Position numbers and translations under genes: made by a program
Part shown: positions 1-7,817 of the stretch, one piece after another
Numbering within the stretch: the first letter of the stretch is position 1
Layout of the letters: every line of letters begins with the position of its first letter
The notes under the pieces: generated by a model
What the model saw: the letters and a program-made list of their open reading frames with translations, nothing else
The model's database searches: none
What the model was told of the DNA's origin: nothing
DNA from: Frondihabitans sp. PhB188
Lineage (GTDB): Bacteria > Actinomycetota > Actinomycetes > Actinomycetales > Microbacteriaceae
Direction of reading: 5' to 3'
Length of the DNA: 64,000 nucleotides
Assembly (NCBI RefSeq): GCF_003752365.1
Contig: NZ_RJUO01000002.1
Location: forward strand, 124,001-188,000

Positions 1-1
1 C

Positions 2-2443
2 CCGTGGCCGCTCCCGGCGACGAGCATCGACGGCGCCGACGCCGGTCTCGGCTCGGACGAGCTGATCCTCGCCGCCGACTGGCAGGCGGTGCTCGGCCTG
101 CCGATCGACGACCGGGACGCCAACTTCTTCGACCTCGGCGGCGGCTCGCTGGCCGCGGCGCAGCTGGTCGCGCGCATCCGCGAGCGCGATCCCGAGTTCA
201 CAGTCGCCGAGATCTACTCCCACCCGCGGTTCGGTGCCATGGCGGATGCCCTCGCCGTGCGCGGCGGCGGTCAGGCCGCCCGCGACGACTACCACCGCTC
301 CGAGCCGACGCCGCTGCGGATGCAGTGGCTGCAGACCCTGCTCGGGATCCCCCTGCACATCCTTAGCGGCGTGCGCTGGCTCACGTACGCGCTGACGGCC
401 TCGACGCTGCTCCACTGGGCCGATAGCGACGCGTTCCGCGCTCTGCCGTCCGTCGGCTGGCTGACCCTGGTGATCCTGATCGTGGTGTTCGTGAGCCCGA
501 TCGGCCGCATGGCCATCTCGGTCGTCGCCGCGCGACTGCTGCTGACGGGCGTCGAGGCCGGCGACTACCGGCGCGGGGGCGGCGTGCACCTGCGGCTCTG
601 GCTCGCGGAGCAGGTGGCGCACCAGATCGGCGCCGTCGGGCTCGCGGGCGCGCCGTGGGTGAGCTACTACGCCCGAGCTCTCGGGGCCCGTATCGCCCCC
701 GGCGTCGACCTGCACGCGCTCCCGCCGGTGACGGGCATGCTCCGCGTCGGCCGCGGCGCGTCGATCGAGCCCGAGGTCGATCTGTCGGGCTACTGGATCG
801 ACGGCGACGTCGTCCGGATCGGCGCCATCCGGATCGGCGCCGGCTCCACCGTCGGCATGCGCTCGACGCTGCTCCCGGGCACCCGCATCGGCAAGAACTC
901 GTCGGTCGCACCCGGGTCGGCCGTCTTCGGGCGCGTGCCCTCCGGGCAGGAGTGGGCCGGCTCCCCCGCGGCACGCGTCGGGAAGAACCGCACCTGGTGG
1001 CCGGCCGATCGCCCCGCGGCCCCGAAGCGCTGGCTGCTCGCGTACGGTCTGTCGTCGGTGGTGCTCGCGCTCCTCCCCGTCGCGGCCCTGGCCGGCGGCG
1101 GCGCCGTCCTCGCCCTGGGGGTCGCAGGATCGGGCTCGCTGGGCGAGGTCTTCGCCCGCGCGCTCGCGCTGCTCGTGCCCGCGACGCTCCTGGCCGGCTT
1201 CACCGCCGCCGTGCTGGTCGTCGCCTTCGTCCGGCTCCTGGCGCTCGGCGTCGCCGAGGGCACATTTCCCGTGCGCTCCCGCGCCGGCTGGCAGGTGTGG
1301 AGCACCGAGCGGCTGCTCGACCTCGCCCGCACCTTCCTCTTCCCGCTCTACTCGAGCCTGTTCACGCCCGTCTGGCTGCGCCTCCTCGGTGCGGAGGTGG
1401 GCCGCGACGTCGAGGCGTCGACGGTTCTGCTGCTGCCGTCGATGACCACGATCCGCGACGGCGCGTTCCTCGCCGACGACACCCTGGTCGCCTCGTACGA
1501 GCTCGGCGGCGGGTACCTGCGGATCGCGCGGGCCGAGATCGGCCAGCGGGCCTTCCTCGGCAACTCCGGCATGACCGGCCCCGGCCACACCGTGCCCCGC
1601 GACGGTCTCGTCGCCGTGCTGTCTTCCGCTCCGAAGAAGTCGAAGGCCGGGTCGTCGTGGCTCGGCTCGCCGGCCGTCCGGCTCCGCCGCACCGTCGCCG
1701 CGACCGACGAGGCCCGCACCTTCCGCCCGCCGGCCGGCATCCGCGCGGCGCGCATCCTCTGGGAGCTCGGCCGATTCGTGCCCGTCGTCGTGTCGTGCCT
1801 GCTCGGCCTCACGCTCCTGTTCGCCCTGATCGCGCTCGTCGACGCCGTGGGCCTCGGCTGGACCATCGCGCTCTCGGGTGCCGTCATGCTCGCCGCGGGC
1901 GCGGTCGCGGCGCTCACCGCGACGGCCGCCAAGTGGGCGCTCGTGGGCCGGATCCGCGCCACCGAGAAGCCGCTCTGGTCGAGCTTCGTCTGGCGCAGCG
2001 AGGTCGCCGACGTGTTCGTCGAGCTCTGCGCCGCCCCGTGGTTCGCCCAGCCCGCCGCCGGGACCCCGGCGCTGGTCTGGTGGCTCCGGTCGCTCGGCGC
2101 CTCCATCGGCCGCGGCGTGTGGACCGACAGCTACTGGCTGCCCGAGGCCGACCTCGTACGGCTCGGCGACGGCAGCACCGTCAATCGCGGCTGCGTCGTG
2201 CAGACGCACCTGTTTCATGATCGAATCATGAGCATGGACACCGTCACCCTCGACCCCGGCTCGACCCTCGGGCCGCACAGCGTCGTCCTCCCCGCCGCCC
2301 GCCTCGGCGCCCACGCGACGGTCGGGCCCGCGTCGCTCGTCATGCGCGGCGAGGGCGTCCCCACCGGCAGCCGCTGGTCGGGAAACCCGATCGGCCCCTG
2401 GCGCGAGGTCCGCGTCTCCGACTACCGCGCGGCCGCTCAGTGA
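2..2443 (+). CDS. Pls-like NRPS-type isopeptide synthetase, C-terminal part (5' end outside window)
   Basis: The frame is open from the window edge, so the adenylation domain and start lie upstream. The first ~75 residues are a carrier domain with the phosphopantetheine motif FFDLGGGSL. After it come about six hydrophobic segments (roughly residues 125-180, 345-420 and 590-650 of the visible part) alternating with three left-handed beta-helix hexapeptide-repeat domains (for example IRIGAGSTVG, ARAEIGQRAFLG and LGDGSTVNRG). This carrier-membrane-acyltransferase-like order is that of the terminal domain of epsilon-poly-L-lysine synthetase (Pls) relatives, membrane enzymes that polymerise amino acids through isopeptide bonds. 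The substrate cannot be read because the A domain is missing. The stop overlaps the next gene by 4 bp (GTGA), so translational coupling is likely. A different hexapeptide-type terminal activity cannot be excluded. Confidence 0.85.
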   Translation, partial: PWPLPATSIDGADAGLGSDELILAADWQAVLGLPIDDRDANFFDLGGGSLAAAQLVARIRERDPEFTVAEIYSHPRFGAMADALAVRGGGQAARDDYHRSEPTPLRMQWLQTLLGIPLHILSGVRWLTYALTASTLLHWADSDAFRALPSVGWLTLVILIVVFVSPIGRMAISVVAARLLLTGVEAGDYRRGGGVHLRLWLAEQVAHQIGAVGLAGAPWVSYYARALGARIAPGVDLHALPPVTGMLRVGRGASIEPEVDLSGYWIDGDVVRIGAIRIGAGSTVGMRSTLLPGTRIGKNSSVAPGSAVFGRVPSGQEWAGSPAARVGKNRTWWPADRPAAPKRWLLAYGLSSVVLALLPVAALAGGGAVLALGVAGSGSLGEVFARALALLVPATLLAGFTAAVLVVAFVRLLALGVAEGTFPVRSRAGWQVWSTERLLDLARTFLFPLYSSLFTPVWLRLLGAEVGRDVEASTVLLLPSMTTIRDGAFLADDTLVASYELGGGYLRIARAEIGQRAFLGNSGMTGPGHTVPRDGLVAVLSSAPKKSKAGSSWLGSPAVRLRRTVAATDEARTFRPPAGIRAARILWELGRFVPVVVSCLLGLTLLFALIALVDAVGLGWTIALSGAVMLAAGAVAALTATAAKWALVGRIRATEKPLWSSFVWRSEVADVFVELCAAPWFAQPAAGTPALVWWLRSLGASIGRGVWTDSYWLPEADLVRLGDGSTVNRGCVVQTHLFHDRIMSMDTVTLDPGSTLGPHSVVLPAARLGAHATVGPASLVMRGEGVPTGSRWSGNPIGPWREVRVSDYRAAAQ

Positions 2444-3738
2444 CGGGACGCACCACCTACCTCCCCGACAGCGGAAACCCCGGCTACCGCACGAGCTCGT
2501 ACCACCTCGACCTCGTCTACCGGGTCTCGACGAACCGCCTCCAGGGCACCGCGACGATCACGGCCCGCGCGACGGCCGACCTCCGCCGCCTCTCGTTCGA
2601 CCTCGTGGGGCTCCGCGCCTCGAAGGTCCGCGTCGACGGCACCAAGGCGCGCCTCTCGCAGACTGCCGCGAAGCTCGTGGTGGTGCCGCCCGAGGCGATC
2701 GACGCGGGCGAGGAGTTCGTCGTGGTGATCGAGTACGCCGGCGCCCCGGCGCCCCGGCGCAGCATCTGGGGAACCGTGGGGTGGGAGGAGCTCGCCGACG
2801 GCGTCATCGTGGCGGCGCAGCCGAGTGGGGCGCCGACCTGGTTCCCGTGCAACGACGACCCGTCCGACAAGGCGTCGTACGTGATCCGAGTGGCCACCGA
2901 GCAGCCCTACGCGGTGGTCTGCAACGGGGTGCTCGCCGAGCGGAGCACGAAGTCGGGTCGCACGACGTGGGAGTACCACCAGCCCGAGCCGACCTCCACC
3001 TACCTCGCGACCGTCCAGATCGGCCGCTACGAGATCCTCCCGGTCGACCTCGCGGGCGTCCCCGGAACCCTCGCCGGGCCGCCGGCCCTCCGCTCGCGCA
3101 TCGGGCACGACTTCGGGCTGCTGCCCGAGATGATGACAGCCTTCACCGAGCGCTTCGGCCCGTACCCGTTCGCCGCCTACACGGTCGTCGTCACCGACGA
3201 CGATCTGGAGATCCCGCTCGAGGCCCAGGGGCTCGCGATCTTCGGGGCGAACCACGCCGACGGCCGCAGCGGGTCGGAGCGCCTGATCGCGCACGAGCTC
3301 GCTCATCAGTGGTTCGGCAACAGCGTCGGCGTCGCGAGCTGGGGCGAGATCTGGCTCAACGAGGGCTTCGCCTGCTACGCCGAGTGGCTCTGGTCGGAGG
3401 CCTCCGGCGGCCCCTCGGCGGCGCGCCTGGCGGCCTCCGCCCGCGCCCGCCTCGCCGGCCTGCCGCATGACATCGTGGTCGGCGACCCCGGGCCCGACGC
3501 CATGTTCGACGACCGCGTGTACAAGCGCGGCGCCGTGACCCTGCAGGCGCTCCGCGCACGCGTCGGCGACGACGTGTTCTTCGACACCCTCCGCACCTGG
3601 ACGACGCGCCACCATCACGGCGTCGCGACGACGACGGACTTCGTCGCGCTCGCGTCCGAGAAGGCGGGGGCCGACCTCGGCGAGCTGTTCGACGCCTGGC
3701 TGTTCGGGCTCGCGGTGCCGGCGCTGCCGCGGGGGTAG
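2440..3738 (+). CDS. M1-family zinc metallopeptidase (aminopeptidase N-like)
   Basis: Predicted zinc aminopeptidase of the M1 family. The zinc site is clear: HELAHQWFGN followed 18 residues on by the third ligand in WLNEGFACYAEW. An N-terminal beta-sandwich domain (about residues 1-200) and the substrate-loop region LEAQGLAIF precede it. At 432 residues it lacks the long C-terminal helical domain of classical PepN, as in the short actinobacterial M1 forms. No signal peptide is visible, so it is probably cytoplasmic. The GTG start overlaps the stop of the Pls-like synthetase, so the two are almost certainly co-expressed. A role in trimming or degrading the isopeptide product, or in self-protection, is an inference from this coupling. 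Confidence 0.9.
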   Translation: MTGRTTYLPDSGNPGYRTSSYHLDLVYRVSTNRLQGTATITARATADLRRLSFDLVGLRASKVRVDGTKARLSQTAAKLVVVPPEAIDAGEEFVVVIEYAGAPAPRRSIWGTVGWEELADGVIVAAQPSGAPTWFPCNDDPSDKASYVIRVATEQPYAVVCNGVLAERSTKSGRTTWEYHQPEPTSTYLATVQIGRYEILPVDLAGVPGTLAGPPALRSRIGHDFGLLPEMMTAFTERFGPYPFAAYTVVVTDDDLEIPLEAQGLAIFGANHADGRSGSERLIAHELAHQWFGNSVGVASWGEIWLNEGFACYAEWLWSEASGGPSAARLAASARARLAGLPHDIVVGDPGPDAMFDDRVYKRGAVTLQALRARVGDDVFFDTLRTWTTRHHHGVATTTDFVALASEKAGADLGELFDAWLFGLAVPALPRG

Positions 3739-4184
3739 CGGGCCGGCTGCGGGCCCGGCTGGCTGGCGGGCGGTGCTGCGTGGCGACGGTCAGCGGCGCT
3801 GCGGGTGCGCGCAACTCAGGGAAAGCGCGCGGGCCGAGCCGGCGACGGCGGGCCGCCGCAAGTCCAGGGTGCACGGCGCCTGAGATGCCGACGGCTGGCA
3901 GCTCGGCGGCGCGTGGGCGCAAAACGCCGGAGACGCGGACGGCGGGCTGTCGGAGGCGCGGACGGCGGGCTGCCGGAGGCGCGGCCCGACGGCGCTCGGG
4001 GTGCGGGCGGTGCGGGGTTCCGCGCCGGGGCGCACGTTCCTGCGCCCCCGCTCGCATTTCAGGGAAGCGCGCACGCACCGCCCGACACGCGGACCCGGGC
4101 ACGGACGGGCGGGGTCTGGCAGGTGTCGGCGCGCCTCCGGAGACCCGCCCCTGCCAACGCACGCCCGCCGACACGCCCCTCTTG
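3739..4184. other. Long GC-rich intergenic region between convergent genes
   Basis: 446 bp lie between two convergent genes. I find no convincing gene; the open frames here are Arg/Pro/Ala-rich and have no family features. It holds a two-copy direct repeat of about 22 bp (GCGGACGGCGGGCTG core, near 3935-3955 and 3958-3978). Two related short blocks, CTCAGGGAAAGCGCGC near 3816 and TTCAGGGAAGCGCGC near 4057, are also present. One copy of the GTTCCTGCGC motif lies at 4036. A GC-rich imperfect hairpin near 4108-4150 could stop transcription from both sides. Confidence 0.5.
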
Positions 4185-4754
4185 CTAGGCGCCGCGCCGC
4201 GCGAGCGCGACGAGGTAGCGGCACGGACCCGCCGACTCGTTGACGTAGGCGCAGGCCACCGGAGTCCCGAGCTGCAGGCAGTCTCCGGCTGCGAGGTGGT
4301 GCGTCTCGGCGCCCTCGACGAAGGTGAGCTCGCCGTCGAGCACCCAGATCTGGTGGTGCGTGAACGAGTACGAGTCGGCGGGGTAGTCGACGCGGACCCC
4401 GGCGGGGAGCTCGACCTCGACGAGCTCGATCGGGCCGCCGGCGCCGGGCGAGACGGAGCGGCGGTGGTACCCGGTCTCGGGGTCGGTCCACACGGCCTGA
4501 TCGCCGAACCGCGCCACGCGCCCGCCGGCCCCCGTGCTCTCGGCGCGCGCGATGAGCTCCGAGAGCGTGATGCCCAGCGCTCCTGAGATGCGGCCCAGCA
4601 GCGCCGCGGTCGGCTGGACCTCGCCGCGCTCGATCTTGGCGATCATGGCGCGTGAGACACCGGACCGATCAGCGAGGGCGCTGACGCTGAGGTCGCGGCT
4701 GTGGCGGGCTCCGGCGAGGGCGGCCGCGAGCGAGTCGGTCAGGTCGTCGGTCAT
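4185..4754 (-). CDS. XRE-family regulator with C-terminal cupin domain
   Basis: 189-residue DNA-binding protein. A Cro/C1-type helix-turn-helix occupies about residues 8-65 (LADRSGVSRAMIAKIERGE). A cupin_2 barrel follows at about 105-185 (HHQIWVLDGELTFVEGAE ... LAAGDCLQLG), the usual small-molecule sensor half of this regulator class. The ATG at 4754 places the HTH close to the N-terminus; longer frames upstream are antisense to the neighbour. It is divergent from the acetyltransferase with only 39 bp between starts, so it most likely regulates that gene and itself. The ligand is unknown. Confidence 0.9.
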   Translation of the reverse strand: MTDDLTDSLAAALAGARHSRDLSVSALADRSGVSRAMIAKIERGEVQPTAALLGRISGALGITLSELIARAESTGAGGRVARFGDQAVWTDPETGYHRRSVSPGAGGPIELVEVELPAGVRVDYPADSYSFTHHQIWVLDGELTFVEGAETHHLAAGDCLQLGTPVACAYVNESAGPCRYLVALARRGA

Positions 4755-4793
4755 GGGTGCAACTATACGACTTGATCTGGCTACTATGGTGCC

Positions 4794-5339
4794 ATGTCCG
4801 ACCCCACCGTGCCCGCGCTCCTCGTCCGCGATGCGACTCCCGACGACGCCGCGGCCTGCGCCCGCATCTATGCGCCCTACGTGACCGACACGGCCATCAC
4901 CTTCGAGAGCGTCGCCCCTACCGCCGACGAGATGGGCCGCCGCATCGCCGAGGCTCAGGTCCGGCATGCCTGGATGACGCTGGAACTGGACCACACCACC
5001 GTCGGCTACGCCTACGCGGGCCCGTTCTCCGGCCGCGATGCCTACCGCTGGGCCGCCGAGGTCAGCGTCTACCTCGACTCGGCGCACCGCGGGCGCGGCG
5101 GCGGGCGGGCCCTCTACGGCGCGCTCCTGCCCCGGCTGGCCGACCGGGGGTTCCGCATCGCCGCCGCCTGCATGACACTGCCGAACGACGCCAGCCTCGG
5201 GTTGCACGAGGCCCTCGGGTTCGAGCGGGTGGCGACGTTCGCCGACATCGGCTGGAAGCTAGGGCGGTGGCACTCGACGGCGTGGCTGCAGAAGCGGCTG
5301 GCCCCCGCCGCCGAGGGCGAGCCCGCCGACCTGACCTGA
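4794..5339 (+). CDS. GNAT-family N-acetyltransferase, phosphinothricin acetyltransferase-like
   Basis: Predicted acetyl-CoA-dependent N-acetyltransferase of 181 residues. The Pat/Bar-type signature is readable: N-terminal VRDATPDDAAACARIYAPYV, then TAITFES, the core strand AEVSVYLDSAHRGRGGGRAL (acetyl-CoA pyrophosphate loop) and C-terminal GFERVATFADIGWKLGRW. Length and motif order fit phosphinothricin/methionine-sulfone acetyltransferases, but many such homologues act on other amines, so the substrate is uncertain. It lies divergently 39 bp from an XRE-cupin regulator. A TACTAT element near 4781 sits just ahead of the ATG and could be a -10 box. Confidence 0.88.
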   Translation: MSDPTVPALLVRDATPDDAAACARIYAPYVTDTAITFESVAPTADEMGRRIAEAQVRHAWMTLELDHTTVGYAYAGPFSGRDAYRWAAEVSVYLDSAHRGRGGGRALYGALLPRLADRGFRIAAACMTLPNDASLGLHEALGFERVATFADIGWKLGRWHSTAWLQKRLAPAAEGEPADLT

Positions 5340-5389
5340 CCGCGCCCCGCCCCCGCCCGCCGCCCCGCCCCGCCCGCCGCCCCGCCCCC

Positions 5390-5450
5390 GGTGAGGGGTC
5401 GCTGCTTGTCGAAGACGCCTGTCGGCGGGAGCAACCAGCGACTCCTCACC
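5390..5450. terminator. Intergenic inverted repeat between convergent genes
   Basis: Arms GGTGAGGGGTCGCTG (5390-5404) and CAGCGACTCCTCACC (5436-5450) pair at 14 of 15 positions. They are flanked by complementary runs of CCCGCC and GGGCGGG. The element lies exactly between the converging GNAT and MFS genes, so a bidirectional terminator is the simplest reading. There is no T-run. Confidence 0.65.
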
Positions 5451-5483
5451 GGACAGAGGGAGGGCGGGGCGGGGCGGGCAGGG

Positions 5484-6926
5484 CTAGGGGGCGGCGACGA
5501 GGTCGGGGACGGCGGGCAGGTCGGCGGGGGTGTCCGCGTTCCTGCGCACGATGCCCGAGGGCAGGAAGGCCGCCAGCACGGCCGAGCCGAGCAGCACGCT
5601 CGCCCCGACGACGACCGCCGGGACGGCCGCCGACACGTAGCCGGTCGGCGTCAGCTGCCCGCCGGCGCCGGTGAACACGGCGGTCAGGACGGCGATGCCG
5701 AGCGCGACGCCGATCTCGCGCAGCGTCGAGTTCGTGCCGGACGCCTTCGCGTGATCGTCGGGCGCCATGTTCGTCAGGACCGCCGTCGAGATCGGCGCGA
5801 AGACGGCACCCATGCCGACGCCGGCGAGCAGGAAGCCGGGGAGCAGCGTCAGGTAGCCGACGTCGGCGCTCATGGTGAGGGCGATCTCGAAGAGCCCGGC
5901 GCTCAGGAGCGCGAGGCCGGAGACGATGAGGATGCGGGTACCGACCCGCGGGGCGATCAGGCCGGTGAGCGGGGCGACGATCATGGGTGCGAGGGTCCAC
6001 GGCATGGTCGCGACTCCGGCCTCGAGCGGGGTCTTGCCCTGCACCACCTGCAGGAACTGGATCAGGATGAACACCGCGCCGAAGGAGCCGAAGCTGAAGC
6101 TCATAGCCACGAAGTTCGCGAGGGTGAAGCTGCGGTCGCGGAACAGGCGGAGCGGCAGGAGCGGCGTCGGGTTGCGGCTCTCCCAGATCAGGAAGGCCGC
6201 GAGCAGAGCGCCGCCGCCGATCAGGGAGCCGAGCACCTCGAAGCTCGACCAGCCCGCATCGTTGCCGCGGACGATGCCGAAGACCGCGCCGAGGACGCCG
6301 AGCCCGGCGAGCAGGACGCCCACGATGTCGGCACGGACGCGCAGGCCGAAGGTGTTGGGCAGGGCGTAGAGCGCGAGCGGCACGGCGATGATGCCGATCG
6401 GCACGTTGAGCCAGAAGATCGACTCCCAGCTCCAGCCCTCGACGACTGCGCCGCCGATCAGGGGCCCGAGCGCGACGCCGAGTCCGGAGACGCCGCCCCA
6501 GATGCCGATAGCCATCGGCCGGAGGCGGACTGAGACCGCGCCGACGAGCAGGGTCAGCGAGAGCGGCATGACGGCCGCCGCGCCGGCGCCCTCGAGTGCA
6601 CGGGCTGCGATCAGCGCCCCGGACGAGGTGCTCATCGCGGCGAGCGCCGACGCGACCGTGAAGACGACGATGCCGCCGACGAAGAGGCGGCGACGTCCGA
6701 ACCGGTCGCCGAGACTGACGGCCAGGAGCATGAGCGCCGCGAACGAGAGCGTGTAGGCGTTGGTCACCCACTGGAGGTCTTCGACGGTGGAGCCGAGCTC
6801 TTCGTGGATGACCGGGAGAGCGCTGGTGACGACGAGGTTGTCGAGGGTCGCCATGAACATCGGCAGGGAGGCGGCGACCATGGCCAGCCAGACGGGAATC
6901 CGGCGTGTGCTCGTTCGTTCGGACAC
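5484..6926 (-). CDS. DHA2-type MFS multidrug exporter (EmrB/QacA family)
   Basis: 480-residue integral membrane protein with about 14 hydrophobic segments, as in the DHA2 drug:proton antiporters. Family motifs are visible: LDNLVVTSALPVI in the first helix (motif D1), GDRFGRRRLF (motif A) and RALEGAGAAAVMPLSL (motif B). The GTG at 6926 is preferred because AAGGAG lies 5 nt upstream; the frame is open further up but carries no better site. It is divergent from a TetR regulator with palindromic operators between them, the usual arrangement of an inducible efflux pump. The substrate cannot be told from sequence. The start region is tandemly duplicated (see findings). Confidence 0.92.
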   Translation of the reverse strand: MSERTSTRRIPVWLAMVAASLPMFMATLDNLVVTSALPVIHEELGSTVEDLQWVTNAYTLSFAALMLLAVSLGDRFGRRRLFVGGIVVFTVASALAAMSTSSGALIAARALEGAGAAAVMPLSLTLLVGAVSVRLRPMAIGIWGGVSGLGVALGPLIGGAVVEGWSWESIFWLNVPIGIIAVPLALYALPNTFGLRVRADIVGVLLAGLGVLGAVFGIVRGNDAGWSSFEVLGSLIGGGALLAAFLIWESRNPTPLLPLRLFRDRSFTLANFVAMSFSFGSFGAVFILIQFLQVVQGKTPLEAGVATMPWTLAPMIVAPLTGLIAPRVGTRILIVSGLALLSAGLFEIALTMSADVGYLTLLPGFLLAGVGMGAVFAPISTAVLTNMAPDDHAKASGTNSTLREIGVALGIAVLTAVFTGAGGQLTPTGYVSAAVPAVVVGASVLLGSAVLAAFLPSGIVRRNADTPADLPAVPDLVAAP

Positions 6927-6987
6927 GAGTGCTCCTTCAGGACTGTTCTTACGAGACACGAGTGGTCTCTCAGGAACGGGGATGGTT

Positions 6988-7029
6988 GTAATCGAATGAT
7001 TACTCGAACCGTAGTAATCGAATGATAAC
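6988..7029. promoter_or_regulatory. Paired TetR operator palindromes
   Basis: GTAATCGAATGATTAC (6988-7003) has perfect 6-bp inverted arms. GTAATCGAATGATAAC (7014-7029) is the same site with one arm slightly changed. The start-to-start distance is 26 bp and the second site ends 9 bp before the regulator's ATG. Position and symmetry suggest that the TetR protein represses both itself and the exporter. Confidence 0.75.
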
Positions 7030-7038
7030 CTGTCAAGC

Positions 7039-7665
7039 ATGGCTACCAAATCGGCTCCGGATACCCGCATGACCTCCGCGGAACGCCGCGAGCAGATCAT
7101 CCAGGCGGCGACGAGCGTGTTCGGCGACCGCGGCTACCACGGCACGACGACCGACCAGGTCGCCAAGGCCGCTGGGATCAGCCAGCCCTACGTCGTGCGC
7201 ATGTTCGGCACCAAGGAGGCGCTGTTCCTCGAAGTCATCAACGCGGCGCTGGCGATGCTGCTCGTGAGCTTCCGCGAGCAGCTCGCGGAGCACCGCAGCT
7301 CGGGTGAGCCCGCCGAGGCGCTGGTCCCGAAGCTCGGCAACGCGTTCATCGACCTGGTGAAGACCAGGGGCCTGCACCGCTCGCTCATGCAGGGCTTCGT
7401 GTCGGGCGGCGACCCCGTCATCGGCGTCGCGGCACGCCGGGGCTTCCTCGAGGTGTACGCGTTCCTGCGCGACGAGGCCGGCTTCGCCCCCGAGGAGGTC
7501 CAGACCTTCCTGTCGTACGGGATGCTCACGAGCGTGCTGCTCTGCATCGAGATGCCGTCGCTGTTCGGACGCGACTCCGACGCCACCGAGCTGGCCTGCG
7601 CCGCCTTCGGCCACAAGCTCGACCTCGTTCTCGAGACGATGGGGCCGGACGCCGCGAGCGCGTAG
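7039..7665 (+). CDS. TetR-family transcriptional repressor
   Basis: 208 residues. The TetR_N helix-turn-helix lies at about residues 14-60 (RREQIIQAATSVFGDRGYHG, then VAKAAGISQPYVVRMFGTKE). The all-helical ligand-binding region follows, with a Cys/Leu-rich segment near 150-170. The start follows the operator by only 9 nt with a poor Shine-Dalgarno, so the mRNA may be nearly leaderless. It most likely represses the divergent DHA2 exporter; the ligand is unknown. Confidence 0.92.
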   Translation: MATKSAPDTRMTSAERREQIIQAATSVFGDRGYHGTTTDQVAKAAGISQPYVVRMFGTKEALFLEVINAALAMLLVSFREQLAEHRSSGEPAEALVPKLGNAFIDLVKTRGLHRSLMQGFVSGGDPVIGVAARRGFLEVYAFLRDEAGFAPEEVQTFLSYGMLTSVLLCIEMPSLFGRDSDATELACAAFGHKLDLVLETMGPDAASA

Positions 7666-7693
7666 GCGCGCCGTCACCACCCCGTCGCCAAAC

Positions 7694-7709
7694 GTCACGC
7701 GTCCGAAAC
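7694..7709 (+). promoter_or_regulatory. Possible GlnR-type nitrogen-control box
   Basis: GTCAC-6 nt-GAAAC lies 109 bp upstream of the glutamine synthetase start, followed six bases later by GAAAG. This agrees with the a-site/b-site pattern described for actinobacterial GlnR (gTnAC-n6-GaAAC repeats). The match is short and is offered as a candidate only. Confidence 0.4.
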
Positions 7710-7817
7710 ATCCGAGAAAGCCTCGTTCCCTAGATTTGGCCCGACGGGTCGTTCCGCAGCAGGATCCCCGACGTCGAACGGCACGCCGCCGCCCGAGCCC
7801 GAATCTCAGGAGAAGCC

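Noticed and set aside
3780-4586. Plus-strand frame across the long intergenic space into the XRE gene
   Set aside because: Arg/Ala/Gly-rich, mostly antisense to the regulator gene, no start signal or domain.
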